Positions 24,757 through 33,927 are shown, counted from the stretch's first letter. The stretch: DNA of 64,000 nucleotides from Maricaulis sp034659015 (GCA_034659015.1 JAYEGL010000014.1:62001-126000); one strand, 5' to 3'. Notes: generated by a model from the sequence alone, not told the origin. Program-made: numbers and translations.

Positions 24757-25400
24757 CCACGACGCTCTACGGCTATTGGCGCTCCAGCGCGTCCTACCGC
24801 CTGCGGATCGCCCTCAATCTGAAGGGCGTCGCCTACGAACAGGTCTCGATCAATCTCAAGGACGGCGAACAGAATGGCGAGGCCTGGCGCGCCATCCAGC
24901 CCCAGGGCATGGTGCCGGTGCTCGAACACGACGGCACGCGCCTCATGCAGTCGCCCGCCATTCTCGAGTGGATCGAGGAGACCTGGCCCGAGCCCGCCCT
25001 CCTGCCTGCCGACGCAGCCTCGCGCTGCCAGGTGCGGGCCTGGTGTTCGGTGATCGGCAGCGACACCCACCCGCTGCAGAATCTGCGCGTTCTCAAGGCG
25101 ATTGCCGGCGATCTGGGACAGGGACCGGACGGCATGAAGGCCTGGGCCCAGCGCTGGATCGGGGCCGGGTTGCAGTCGCTCGAGGCGATGGTCGCGCCTC
25201 ACGCCCGGTCCACGCCCTTCCTGCACGGCGATGCGCCGGGCATGGCCGAGGTCTATCTGGTTCCCCAGATGTACAATGCCCGGCGTTGGGGCGCGGACGT
25301 GTCCCGATGCCCGGTCCTGCAGGCCGCCGACGAGGCGGCGCGCGCCCTGCCCGCCTTTGCCGCGGCCGCTCCGGAAGACCAGCCCGACGCCACCGGCTAG
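24753..25400 (+). CDS. Maleylacetoacetate / maleylpyruvate isomerase (zeta-class GST)
   Basis: Glutathione-dependent cis-trans isomerase of ring-fission products. 215 residues. The zeta-class signature SSASYRLRIALNLKG is at residues 11-25; QGMVPVLEHDGTRLMQSPAILEWIEETWP contains the cis-Pro and QS glutathione-binding residues; VIGSDTHPLQNLRVL and MAEVYLVPQMYNARRWGADVSRCPVL match the C-terminal domain. It overlaps the preceding hydrolase by 4 bp. Whether the substrate is maleylacetoacetate (tyrosine route) or maleylpyruvate (gentisate route) cannot be decided here; the short hydrolase partner slightly favours gentisate. Confidence 0.85.
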   Translation: MTTTLYGYWRSSASYRLRIALNLKGVAYEQVSINLKDGEQNGEAWRAIQPQGMVPVLEHDGTRLMQSPAILEWIEETWPEPALLPADAASRCQVRAWCSVIGSDTHPLQNLRVLKAIAGDLGQGPDGMKAWAQRWIGAGLQSLEAMVAPHARSTPFLHGDAPGMAEVYLVPQMYNARRWGADVSRCPVLQAADEAARALPAFAAAAPEDQPDATG

Positions 25401-25401
25401 G

Positions 25402-26574
25402 CTAGCGGCGCAGCGGCCCGAAACGGCGCTGCGCCAGACCGTCGAGCAGCCATTCGGCCGGCCCCGTCCGGAAATGCTGGCTCCACAGCCAGACACTGCC
25501 GGCCTGCGCAGCGCACAGAACGAGGGCCAGCGCGGCAAGCCCCGCCGGCGGAAGCCGCCCGAACAGGGCAAGGCCGGGCAGGGTGTAAAAGAGCAGGGCC
25601 GCCACCAGGATCTGCGCGAGATAGAGGCTCAGCCAGACCCGCCCCGTCCGTTCGAACAGCCGCACGAGCGCGGCCGGCAGCCCCTGACCGGGCACGAGGG
25701 CGATCAGGGCGGCGATCAGGGCGGCGATCCCGGCGGCATTGAGCACCGCTCCGAGCGCATGCGCGCTGACACGCTCGCCGAAGCCGGACGGATCGAAATC
25801 GCGCGCCAGTGCACCGGCCGCGGCCCAGCCGGTCATCGGCAGGCCGATCCCCAGACACACGGCTGCGATCAGCACATAGCGCATGGCTGGCCAGCGCCCG
25901 CCGATAAATCCGCTTTCCAGGGCCGCCATTCCCAGCAGGATCAGGCCCAGCACGCCGCCGCCGAGGAAAACCAGTTCGATCAGGTGAAACTGCAGTGCCG
26001 TCGCCATGTTTCCCGGCAGCCGCGCGAAAAACCCCGACCGGTGCGCCGCTTCGGCGGCTGCGATGCGCTCGGCGTCGAAGCCGAGCAATTGTCCGGCATC
26101 CATCGAGGCCGGCAGGAGCGCCGTAATCCCCGCCCCGGCGACAACGATGAGCAGCGTGCCGGCGATCAGCAGCGCCGCTGTCACCAGGCGCGTGACCGGG
26201 CGCAGGGCCCGCATCGGCACCGCGACCATGGCTGCCAGCGCCATGATGCTAACCAGTTCCCCGAACCAGACGAGATAGGCCGTCGCCAGCCCGCCCAGCA
26301 GCATCCAGCCCAGCGCGGTCGGGACCAGCCGGTCCTGCCGCCAGGCCAGCCAGGCGCCGAACCCGGCGATCAGCAACAGGTTGAAGGTCCAGGAGACGAG
26401 GGTCTGCCCCGTCCACCAGACCAGCGTGTCGGCAAAGGACAGCGTCCGCCCGCCGATCAACGGCAGATCCGCCGCCGGCCACACACCGGCCTGCCCCGGC
26501 AGATTGGCCAGCAGCAGGCCGAACAGGGTCACCCCCAGCAGGACATGAAGTCCCCGGCCCTCGCGATCATCCAT
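25402..26574 (-). CDS. DUF418 family membrane protein
   Basis: Multi-spanning inner-membrane protein of unknown function, 390 residues with about ten hydrophobic helices (VLLGVTLFGLLLANLPG, LLLIAGFGAWLAW, GWMLLGGLATAYLVWF, LLIAGTLLIVVAGAG, ELVFLGGGVLGLILLGMAALESG, ...). The C-terminal region has the DUF418 pattern: FERTGRVWLSLYLAQILVAALLFY, LFGRLPPAGL and SVWLWSQHFRTGPAEWLLDGL. The N-terminal DxLRG motif of the family is reduced (EGRGLHVLLG). It is convergent with the isomerase gene with one base between stops. No functional clue from neighbours. Confidence 0.82.
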   Translation of the reverse strand: MDDREGRGLHVLLGVTLFGLLLANLPGQAGVWPAADLPLIGGRTLSFADTLVWWTGQTLVSWTFNLLLIAGFGAWLAWRQDRLVPTALGWMLLGGLATAYLVWFGELVSIMALAAMVAVPMRALRPVTRLVTAALLIAGTLLIVVAGAGITALLPASMDAGQLLGFDAERIAAAEAAHRSGFFARLPGNMATALQFHLIELVFLGGGVLGLILLGMAALESGFIGGRWPAMRYVLIAAVCLGIGLPMTGWAAAGALARDFDPSGFGERVSAHALGAVLNAAGIAALIAALIALVPGQGLPAALVRLFERTGRVWLSLYLAQILVAALLFYTLPGLALFGRLPPAGLAALALVLCAAQAGSVWLWSQHFRTGPAEWLLDGLAQRRFGPLRR

Positions 26575-26719
26575 GCCGAACCTGTTTTTGCCGCATTTCC
26601 GTCACCATCTTGCTTACAAAGAATTCATGAAATTCCCATCTTCGATGAAGGGGCAATGGTTATAACGCCGGTATACCCTCGTGAGGGGTTGAATCGGGAT
26701 CCTAGGGTGCACGTTTGGG

Positions 26720-27001
26720 ATGATCCAGTTTCTCTCAGCAATCATTGAGTGGCTCGCGCTGGCGGCCCTCTCGTCCGTTGGCATCGAATTCGAGCCGAGC
26801 GATTGCGCGGCTGCGGGGCCGGCCGAATACCGGACCCTGTCCGCGAGCTATGTGGCCGGACCGACCGAGGCGGTCCTGACCACGCGTCTCGACGAGGCGC
26901 GGTTCTCCGGCAGCGACTGTGCCGAGGCCGCGACCGGTCTCTTCCGCATCGACGACACGCCCCATCTCATCACCGAGATGCCCCGCAGCTACGACAGCTG
27001 A
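26720..27001 (+). CDS. Small exported protein of unknown function
   Basis: 93 residues. The N-terminus (MIQFLSAIIEWLALAALSSVG) is hydrophobic and could be a signal or membrane anchor. The rest has two cysteines (PSDCAAAG and GSDCAEAA) and short strands (AVLTTRLDEARF, GLFRIDDTPHLI). Not recognised. Coding is likely from codon use and isolation, but the start is uncertain; the upstream 145 bp (26575-26719) are AT-richer than average and could hold its promoter. Confidence 0.5.
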   Translation: MIQFLSAIIEWLALAALSSVGIEFEPSDCAAAGPAEYRTLSASYVAGPTEAVLTTRLDEARFSGSDCAEAATGLFRIDDTPHLITEMPRSYDS

Positions 27002-27206
27002 TCGCATCGCCGTCTCGGCCCGTGACCCGCAAGCGCCGGTTCCGCATAGATTATCTGTGTGTTCCGCGCGCATTTGCCCCTATTCTCTGCCATAATGGAA
27101 TGTCCAGCGCAGGGCAGGCATGCCCGGCGCCGGCGACGAACAGCCAATCGGGCCGAGAATGACCAAGACGACCCAGAACCAGACAATCGAACTGGCGGAG
27201 ATGAAT

Positions 27207-29183
27207 ATGGCGGACGACGCTCAGGATTCACCGGTCGCCACGGCACAGCCGCACGCGCTGTCCTCGCCGCGGGACCCGGCATCGGAGCGCGAGGATACCG
27301 GTGGCGGCCCCGGCGGCAGCTGGCTTGTCTGGCTTGGCAACTCCTTCGCACTGCTGTGGATCGGCGCCGCCGGTGCCTTCATCTGGGGCTATCTCGGCAT
27401 CAATTCGCTGGAACGCCTGGCACAATACGGTTTCGGCCAGCTCACCGGCCTGTCGGTCTTCGCCATCGCGCCGGCCCTGCTCTTCATCATGAGCGGGCTG
27501 ATGGCGCGCGAAGTCCTGCGCAGCGGCCAGAATACGCGCCGGGTCGAGATCGCCCTGCGCCGCCTCACCGAGCCGTCGCATTACGCCGAACAGGAAGTTC
27601 AGAGCCTGTCCGGCGCAATCTCCGACGAAGTGGAACGCATCAATGGCGCGCTTGAAAGCGCGCTCGCCCGGCTCGCGGCCATGGAAGAGGTCATCAGCCA
27701 TCACGCCGACACGCTGGAACAGTCCGCCCTCGACGCACGCGACCGGACCGAAGGCCTGCTCAAGGATCTGCGCAGCGAGCGTCTGCGCCTCGGCGAGGTG
27801 TCGGAATCCCTCGACGACAAGGCCGCGCTGATCGCCGCGGCGATCTCCGACCAGTCGAAAATGGTGGCCGCCGCCGCCGAGCTGGCCGCCTCCCAGGCGA
27901 GCGACAGCGAGAAACGCATCCGGGCCAGCCTCACCGATCTGGATGCCGCCGGCACCGCGATCACCGAACGCAGCGACCAGGCTGCCGCCGTGATCACCGA
28001 GCGCGCCGATCATCTGCGCGATCTGTCGAACGGTCTCAAGGAGCGCTCCGAGAACCTCGACGCTGCCTATGTGAAGCACCGCCAGCGCCTCAGCGAGGCC
28101 GGCGAGGCCCTGCGCCAGGAGCAGGAGAAGATCGCCGCCGCGCTCGACTTCCACAAGGCCGAGCTGGAAGTGATGGCCAAGACCGCCCGGGACGGTGCCG
28201 GCGCCCTTAACGAGGCCGCCAGTGCCGGGGCTCGCGCCTTCAGCGAGGCGGTCGATACCGCCCTCGCCCGGGCCGACGAGATGGCCGGCCGGGTCCGCAC
28301 CGAGACCGAGCATGCCGCCAGCGAGCACGAATCTGCCCTGGCCCGCCTGGTCGCTTCCGCCCAGGAGGCCAAGGAAGTTTCCGAGGCTGCCATCGAAGCC
28401 ATCGAGAAGCAGGCCGATATCGTCTCCTCCAAGGTGGAAAAGACCAACGAAGTTGCCTACGAGGCCGCCCGCCGTTCGGACGAGGCGTTCGAGGCGCGGC
28501 TGGCCGAGGCCGACAAGCTGACCCAGCGCGCCTCCCGCGCGGCCGACGAGGCTGCCGACACGGTGCGCCGCCGCCTTGAGACCGTGCTGGAAACGGCCCG
28601 TTCGGAAAGCAAGTCGATCGAGCGCGAGATCGAGGCTATGACCGACCGCCTGTCGGAAATGCCCGTGATGGCCCGGGACCGGGCCCACGAGGCCGCGGAC
28701 GCCCTGCGCCGGGGCCTGGACGGGCTCAATGCCGCCGCTATGGCCGCAGCCGAGGAAGCCCAGGAAATCGACGCGGCCTTCCAGGCGCGCATCCGCCAGA
28801 ATTACGAGCTGCTGTCCGATTTCATGCTGCGGATGGGCAGTGTCGCCGGCGGGCGGCGCGTGCCGGATCTCGGAGCCAATGAATTGCCCGACCCGCTGCA
28901 GCGACGCGCCCAGCAGAACCGCGCGGCCCCCTCCGGCGAGACAACGGAGCAGGCCGGCGGACAGGGCGAAGATGACGCCCCGTCCGCGGACAGGGCGGAC
29001 GATGCCGCCGACGACCGCCGGGACATGCACACACGGGGCGAAGGCTCGGTCGGCTTCCCCGAACGCGGCGGCCGCCGCGGGACGAGCGAGCCGGGCTGGC
29101 GCTGGAAGGATCTCCTGTCCAACATGCCCCAGGATGGCGATGACGGCTCACAGCCCTCGCGCAAGAAGCGCTCGGACGACTGA
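27207..29183 (+). CDS. TipN-like polarity protein (membrane-anchored coiled coil)
   Basis: Probably the pole-marking scaffold related to Caulobacter TipN, which marks the new pole and orients division and flagellar placement. 658 residues: acidic, disordered N-terminus, two TM helices (VWLGNSFALLWIGAAGAFIW and LTGLSVFAIAPALLFIMSG) separated by a short loop, then ~430 residues of almost uninterrupted coiled coil rich in Ala, Glu and Arg, and a disordered C-terminal tail ending in WRWKDLLSNMPQDGDDGSQP. The ATG at 27207 has GGCGGAG 6 bp upstream; in-frame ATGs at 27201, 27159 and 27120 are alternatives. Assignment is by architecture and by the C-terminal WKDLL-type end; long coiled coils are easily confused. 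Confidence 0.6.
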   Translation: MADDAQDSPVATAQPHALSSPRDPASEREDTGGGPGGSWLVWLGNSFALLWIGAAGAFIWGYLGINSLERLAQYGFGQLTGLSVFAIAPALLFIMSGLMAREVLRSGQNTRRVEIALRRLTEPSHYAEQEVQSLSGAISDEVERINGALESALARLAAMEEVISHHADTLEQSALDARDRTEGLLKDLRSERLRLGEVSESLDDKAALIAAAISDQSKMVAAAAELAASQASDSEKRIRASLTDLDAAGTAITERSDQAAAVITERADHLRDLSNGLKERSENLDAAYVKHRQRLSEAGEALRQEQEKIAAALDFHKAELEVMAKTARDGAGALNEAASAGARAFSEAVDTALARADEMAGRVRTETEHAASEHESALARLVASAQEAKEVSEAAIEAIEKQADIVSSKVEKTNEVAYEAARRSDEAFEARLAEADKLTQRASRAADEAADTVRRRLETVLETARSESKSIEREIEAMTDRLSEMPVMARDRAHEAADALRRGLDGLNAAAMAAAEEAQEIDAAFQARIRQNYELLSDFMLRMGSVAGGRRVPDLGANELPDPLQRRAQQNRAAPSGETTEQAGGQGEDDAPSADRADDAADDRRDMHTRGEGSVGFPERGGRRGTSEPGWRWKDLLSNMPQDGDDGSQPSRKKRSDD

Positions 29184-29225
29184 TCCCGGCCTCGCACTCT
29201 CAGGCCGGAGAGGTGGGGGCAGACG

Positions 29226-29867
29226 TTAGTCTGCCGGCGTGGCGGCCGGTGTCGTCGCGGCGGTCCAGGCGGCGATATCGCGGCTGACCGTCATGGCGGC
29301 CTGGTCGAAGGCATTGACGATGGCCCCGGTGCGATTGGCTTCGGCCCGGCGTTCCGCCGAGAAGACCCGTGCGCCGACGAAACGGCGCCCGTCTTCGGCC
29401 ACCAGGCGCGCCGCAACCCGCACGCGGACCAGCGGTGCCGCACTCTCGCCCGCATCATAGTCCGCCTCGAACTGTCGCAGATCGAGGTGGAGTTCGTAAT
29501 CCGCCCGCACCCCGTCCTCGGGCCGCGCCGGCGCGAGCCGGTCATGTTCGGCGTTGAACGTGTCGATGACCAGATTCTGCACCAGGCTCGGGGCCGGAGA
29601 AATCCAGCGCGCACCGCTGATATAGGCCAGACTCTGCCCGCCGCGGACCAGGGCGATATGATCGCCGGCCAGCCCGCGCGGCGCCTGGGGCATCTCGATC
29701 TCGACAATGGTCCAGTTCTCGCTGTTACCGGTCCACTCCCGCGGTTCCGGCGAGGACAGGCGGTAGACCGAGACCGGCTCGCTCTCCGGCAGGAGAGACA
29801 CGCAGGCCGCAACGGGCAACAGGCTCAGCGCGATCAGCGCGGGTTTGAGGAAACGTGTTCCGCTCAT
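29226..29867 (-). CDS. ABC-type transport auxiliary lipoprotein (PqiC/DUF330-like)
   Basis: Envelope lipoprotein of the PqiC/YmbA family that works with MCE proteins in lipid transport. 213 residues. The signal peptide ends LLPVAAC with the lipid-anchored cysteine near residue 22. YRLSSPE, IVEIEMPQAPRGLAGDHIALVRGGQSLAYISGARWISPAPSLVQNLVI and the later LHLDLRQFEADY and AARLVAEDGRRFVGARVFSAE are the typical blocks (AMWxxxP-type strand and FExD). It overlaps the start of mlaD-like gene by 4 bp and is last in the four-gene operon read on the minus strand. Confidence 0.85.
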   Translation of the reverse strand: MSGTRFLKPALIALSLLPVAACVSLLPESEPVSVYRLSSPEPREWTGNSENWTIVEIEMPQAPRGLAGDHIALVRGGQSLAYISGARWISPAPSLVQNLVIDTFNAEHDRLAPARPEDGVRADYELHLDLRQFEADYDAGESAAPLVRVRVAARLVAEDGRRFVGARVFSAERRAEANRTGAIVNAFDQAAMTVSRDIAAWTAATTPAATPAD

Positions 29868-30814
29868 TGCGGGACCTCCACGGTTTCACGCGGCGCGCCG
29901 GCCACGAAGGCGCCGGGATTGTTCTCGATTTCCGCCGTGATGCGTTCCAGCGTGGCGATCAGGCGGCGCAGATCGGAAGACGCACGGTTGAGGTCTTCCA
30001 GTCCCGTATCGGCAAACTCCTCCAGCGGCGGCGTCATGGTCAGGATCAGCGCATTGGTGTCCACGGCCGCCTGGTTCACGGCCTGGGCCGCCGCCGTCGT
30101 TTCGTTGACGGCCGGGGTGACGTCATTGACCAGGAAATCCTGGGCCGTGACGCCGAAATCCTGAAGCGAGTTCGCCGCCAGGGAGATATCGGCCGCAGCG
30201 GTGTCGATCCGCTGCACGGCCTGACGCATGTCCTCGATGAGCGCGTCTTCGGAGCTCAGGCGTTCCGTCAGCGCGCGAAGGTTGGACAGCGTCTCGGAGA
30301 CCTCGTCCACATTCTGTTCGCTGAGCAGGGCAGACAGCCGGAAGAGCGCGGTATTGGCCGCGTCGAGCACGTCTTCGGAGCCCTCGAACAGGCCTTCCAG
30401 CTGGGCCCGGCGTGCAAAGATCTTCGGAGGCTGGCGTCCGGGCGGGCTGAGCAGGCGCTGGGCATCCGGCGAGCCGCCGGTGATCAGGATGTAGGACATG
30501 CCGGTCAGACCCTGGGGCTCGAGCTGGGCAAAACTGTCGACGCGCACCGGCGTCTGGGCCAGCACCCGCACCCGGGCGATGACCCGGCTCTGGTCGTCCA
30601 GCTCCAGCTCGATCACCTCGCCGACCTGGATTCCGTTGAAGCGCACCTCGCCGCTTTCGCGCAGGCCGCGCACCGGCCCGTCGAAGACGATGTCGTAGAG
30701 CGCGTACTCCTCGTCGAAGGAAACCTTGCCGAGCCAGAGGGCGAAGAAGCCCAGGGCCGCAGCGAGCAGGACGGTGAACAGGCCGACCAGCGCGTGATGG
30801 GCTTTCGTTTCCAT
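29864..30814 (-). CDS. MlaD/MCE-domain substrate-binding protein
   Basis: Membrane-anchored MCE protein of a Mla-type phospholipid transporter; it forms a ring or tube in the periplasm that moves lipids between membranes. 316 residues: TM anchor HHALVGLFTVLLAAALGFFALWLG (~6-30), MCE domain (YALYDIVFDGPVRGLRESGEVRFNGIQVGEVIELEL ... QTPVRVDSFAQLEPQGLTGMSYILITGG), then a long helical region (residues ~150-300) with heptad-like spacing, which could form the tunnel extension. The ATG at 30814 has a GGAGAC-type Shine-Dalgarno; a longer start would overlap the ATPase gene. Confidence 0.88.
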   Translation of the reverse strand: METKAHHALVGLFTVLLAAALGFFALWLGKVSFDEEYALYDIVFDGPVRGLRESGEVRFNGIQVGEVIELELDDQSRVIARVRVLAQTPVRVDSFAQLEPQGLTGMSYILITGGSPDAQRLLSPPGRQPPKIFARRAQLEGLFEGSEDVLDAANTALFRLSALLSEQNVDEVSETLSNLRALTERLSSEDALIEDMRQAVQRIDTAAADISLAANSLQDFGVTAQDFLVNDVTPAVNETTAAAQAVNQAAVDTNALILTMTPPLEEFADTGLEDLNRASSDLRRLIATLERITAEIENNPGAFVAGAPRETVEVPQ

Positions 30815-30816
30815 AC

Positions 30817-31593
30817 CTAAGTCTCCTTTCCGGCCAGGGCGGCGCGGCCGCGCGGTCCGTGGAAATATTCCTGGATCCACGGATGGGGATTGTCGAGCAG
30901 CTCGCGGAGCGGCGCCACGGCCTCCACCCGCTTGTCGGCGAGCACGGCCACCCGATCGCAGATCGCGTACAGGCTGTCGAGATCGTGCGTGATCATCATG
31001 ATTGTAAGACCCAGGGCGCGTGACAATTCCAGCACAAGGCTGTCGAAGGCCGCCGCCCCGATCGGGTCGAGCCCGGCGGTCGGCTCGTCGAGAAACAGGA
31101 TTTCCGGATCCAGGGCGAGCGCACGGGCCAGGGCGACACGCTTGCGCATCCCGCCCGACAATTCCGCGGGAAAGCGCGTCGCATCGTTCGGCTGGAGACC
31201 GGCCAGGCCGATCTTCATGCCGGCGATCTCCTCCATCAGCGAGATCGGCATGTCGACATGCTCGCGCAGCGGCGCCATCACGTTTTCAAGCACGTTGAGC
31301 GAGGTGAACAGGGCGCCGTTCTGGAACAGGACGCCCCAGCGGCTGTCCACATGCCGGCGTTCCTTCGCGCTCATCTCGTCGAACAGGCGGCCATTGAGGC
31401 GGATCTCGCCGGCCTTCGGCTTCATCAGTCCGAGAATGGCATTCATCATCACCGTCTTGCCGGTGCCCGAACCGCCGACCACGCCGAGGATCTCACCGCG
31501 GCGGATGTCCAGATCGAGATTGTCGTGCACGACATGATCGCCGAACTGGGTGCGCAGGCCGCGCACGGAAATCAGCACGTCCTCCCCGCTCAT
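30817..31593 (-). CDS. Mla-type ABC transporter ATP-binding protein (MlaF-like)
   Basis: Cytoplasmic ATPase driving the lipid transporter. 258 residues. Walker A GGSGTGKT at residues 40-47; Q-loop LFQNGALFTSLNVLENV (typical MlaF, where the Q-loop is followed by GALFTSL); signature LSGGMRKRVALARALA; Walker B ILFLDEPTAGLD; switch histidine ITHDLDS. It sits between the MCE protein (2-bp gap) and the permease (overlap of 4 bp), one translational unit. By analogy, transport may go towards the inner membrane in Mla systems, though direction is not evident from sequence. Confidence 0.92.
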   Translation of the reverse strand: MSGEDVLISVRGLRTQFGDHVVHDNLDLDIRRGEILGVVGGSGTGKTVMMNAILGLMKPKAGEIRLNGRLFDEMSAKERRHVDSRWGVLFQNGALFTSLNVLENVMAPLREHVDMPISLMEEIAGMKIGLAGLQPNDATRFPAELSGGMRKRVALARALALDPEILFLDEPTAGLDPIGAAAFDSLVLELSRALGLTIMMITHDLDSLYAICDRVAVLADKRVEAVAPLRELLDNPHPWIQEYFHGPRGRAALAGKET

Positions 31594-32744
31594 ATGCCCA
31601 GCTCCAGATACATCATGGCGAACAGGGCCTCGAGCACGATGACGGTGAAGATCGACTGCACGACCGACGCCGTCACGCGCCGGCCGAGGGATTCCACATC
31701 GCCGCGCACCTGCATGCCCTGGCGGCAGCCGATAATGGCGATGACCAGACCGAAGACCGGCGCCTTGGACATGCCGACCCAGAAATGGCTCCAGTCGAGT
31801 TCGGAATGGAAACGCGTGATGAAGAGGGTCGGCGAGATGTCCTGGGCCGACCAGGCCACCAGCATGCCGCCGAAAATTCCCGAGATCATCGCGCCGAATG
31901 TCAGCAGCGGCGCCATCAGCACACAGGCCACGACGCGCGGAATGACCAGCACCTCGAACGGATCGAGGCCAAGCACGCGCATGGCGTCGATCTCCTGCTG
32001 CATCTTCATCGCGCCGATCGAGGCGGTAAACGCGCTGTCGGAACGGCCGGCCAGCATGATGGCGGTGATCAGAACGCCGAATTCGCGCAGCACGCCGATG
32101 CCGACAAGTTCGACGGTGAAGACGGAGAAACCCACACTCTGCAGCAGGTTCGCGCCCATATAAGCCACGACTGCGCCAATGAAGAAGGACAGAACCGCAA
32201 CGATCGGCAAGGCGTTGACGCCCACCTCCTCCATCGCCCAGACCGTGGGCGTCAGGCGGAAACGCCAGGGCTGGGCCGCGGTACGCAGTCCCGTCGTCAC
32301 GGTCCGGCCGAGAAAGGCGAACGTGCCCACCGCCTCCACATAGGCCGCTTCCAGGCCCGCGCCGATCCGCGCCATGGCGCCCATGAAGCCGAACACCGGT
32401 TCGCGCTCGGGCTGGCAGATGGTGGTCCGCTCGCGCACTTCCTCGATCAGCCGGCGCGCCGTCGGATGTTCGCCGGCATAGTGCACATCCCCGTCCGGCT
32501 CGCTGCACCGGCGCGTGGCCCGGCCCAGCAGGTAGGCGCCGGCCGTGTCGATCCGGCCCAGCCCGGACAGGTCTATGACGATGTTTCCCGGCTCGGTCTG
32601 CTCCTCGACCGACCGGATCGCACTGTCCTGGACGCCGATCGTGTCGACCAGCCAGTCGCCACGGGGTTCGAGCACGGTCCTGCCACCGTCCTCCCGGACG
32701 GTCAGACCGGCCGGGTCCGCAGCGATGGCCTCTTTTCCCCTCAT
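31590..32744 (-). CDS. MlaE-like permease with N-terminal STAS domain
   Basis: ABC permease for lipids with a fused STAS domain, doing in one chain what MlaE and MlaB do separately. 384 residues: residues ~8-110 form STAS (LTVREDGGRTVLEPRGDWLVDT, IVIDLSGLGRIDTAGAYLLGRATR); residues ~135-384 are the MlaE permease with SAFTASIGAMKMQQEIDAMRVLGLDPFEVLVIPRVVACVLMAPLLT, the coupling-helix and signature region. The ATG at 32744 is used. Overlaps the ATPase start by 4 bp. It is the first gene of the four-gene operon, with 10 bp to the stop of the same-strand MFS gene upstream. Confidence 0.88.
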   Translation of the reverse strand: MRGKEAIAADPAGLTVREDGGRTVLEPRGDWLVDTIGVQDSAIRSVEEQTEPGNIVIDLSGLGRIDTAGAYLLGRATRRCSEPDGDVHYAGEHPTARRLIEEVRERTTICQPEREPVFGFMGAMARIGAGLEAAYVEAVGTFAFLGRTVTTGLRTAAQPWRFRLTPTVWAMEEVGVNALPIVAVLSFFIGAVVAYMGANLLQSVGFSVFTVELVGIGVLREFGVLITAIMLAGRSDSAFTASIGAMKMQQEIDAMRVLGLDPFEVLVIPRVVACVLMAPLLTFGAMISGIFGGMLVAWSAQDISPTLFITRFHSELDWSHFWVGMSKAPVFGLVIAIIGCRQGMQVRGDVESLGRRVTASVVQSIFTVIVLEALFAMMYLELGI

Positions 32745-32754
32745 GGTACTGACC

Positions 32755-33927
32755 CTAGTCGATTTTCTCCGCCCGCGGGAGTGCCTGGACGCGGTGCAGA
32801 AAAACTGCGGCAGCCAGGCCACACACGGCCGGTATCACCATCATCGCAAACCCGCCCGCGCCGATCCGCGCATAGAAATATCCCGACACCGCCGAGGCCG
32901 CCGCCATCATCACCCCGCCGGACAGCGCCGAATTCAGCGCCTGCGCCAGCGCGGCATGCTCGTCGGGCACATGTTCGGATGCAAACCGCAGGAACCCGAC
33001 ATAGGTGGCGGCAAAGGTGAGCGCATGCAAGGATTGCAGTGCAAAGAGCGCCCAGAGCGGCGGGGAAAAGGCGGTGAGCCCCCAGCGCAGGATGGACGCG
33101 GCTGACCCGACGCCAAGCAGCATGGCGGGGCTTGCCCGCCCCAGCAGACCGCGTCCGGACAGCCAGAGAAAGCCGATCTCGACGGCGACGCCCGTGGCCC
33201 AGAGCGCACCGATCGCCGTGCCCGAAAGCCCCTGCTCGCTCCAGGCCTTGGCCGAGAAGGCGTAGTAGAAGCCATGCCCCGCCTGCACCATCGCCGATGC
33301 CAGAAGCGCAATGCCCAGCGGCCCGGCCAGCATGGCGACCAGATGCCCCAGATCGCCCCGGGCCGCATGACGCGGCTCCGCACGCCGCCCTTCGGGCAGC
33401 CAGGCCGCGGCAAGGGCCAGCAGCCCGCCGGCCAGGATCAGCCAGGCGAGAATGCTCTGCGTTCCGAACCGGTCGATCAGCGCACCGGCGGAGAAGTTCG
33501 CGACAATGAACATGGCCGAGCCGAAAGCGCGCACAGGGCCGAAAGAGAAACGCTCGTCGCGCGCGGCGCGGATGGCAAAGGCGTCGATCACCGGAATCTG
33601 GCCGAACAGCAGCGCGCCGGACAGGAAGGACAGGACCAGAAGCACCCAGGGCAGCGAGGACGCCCCGTGCAGGCCGAACACCACGACCAGGCCGATGGCG
33701 AAGGCCAGGATCGGGTCGCGCCGGCGCACCGCCCGGTCGGACCAGCGCGCGCCGATCGGCGAGACCAGGGTGCGTCCCGCCATGCCGGCGGCCACGATCC
33801 AGCCGATCCATTCCGGCGACAGGCCCCGCCCGTCCAGCCACTGCGGGAAATACGGCAGGAAGCAGCCGAGCGTCAGGTAGAAGGCCCCGTAATAGGCGGC
33901 AAAGCGGAATGCGGGCGTGCGGATCAT
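32755..33927 (-). CDS. MFS transporter (HcaT-like MFS_1 subgroup)
   Basis: Twelve-helix major facilitator of the MFS_1-like (3-phenylpropionate transporter HcaT-type) group. 390 residues. Helix 1 YYGAFYLTLGCFLPYFPQWLDGRGL fits this subgroup, as do the motif GRTLVSPIGARWSDRAVRRRDP (after TM2) and FGQIPVIDAFAIRAARDERFSFGPVRAFGSAMFIVANFSAGAL. The substrate is unknown, perhaps an aromatic or sugar-like acid. It is divergent from the glycosyltransferase gene at 34066, with 138 bp between, and immediately precedes the Mla-type operon on the same strand (10 bp), so the two may be cotranscribed by chance. Confidence 0.85.
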   Translation of the reverse strand: MIRTPAFRFAAYYGAFYLTLGCFLPYFPQWLDGRGLSPEWIGWIVAAGMAGRTLVSPIGARWSDRAVRRRDPILAFAIGLVVVFGLHGASSLPWVLLVLSFLSGALLFGQIPVIDAFAIRAARDERFSFGPVRAFGSAMFIVANFSAGALIDRFGTQSILAWLILAGGLLALAAAWLPEGRRAEPRHAARGDLGHLVAMLAGPLGIALLASAMVQAGHGFYYAFSAKAWSEQGLSGTAIGALWATGVAVEIGFLWLSGRGLLGRASPAMLLGVGSAASILRWGLTAFSPPLWALFALQSLHALTFAATYVGFLRFASEHVPDEHAALAQALNSALSGGVMMAAASAVSGYFYARIGAGGFAMMVIPAVCGLAAAVFLHRVQALPRAEKID

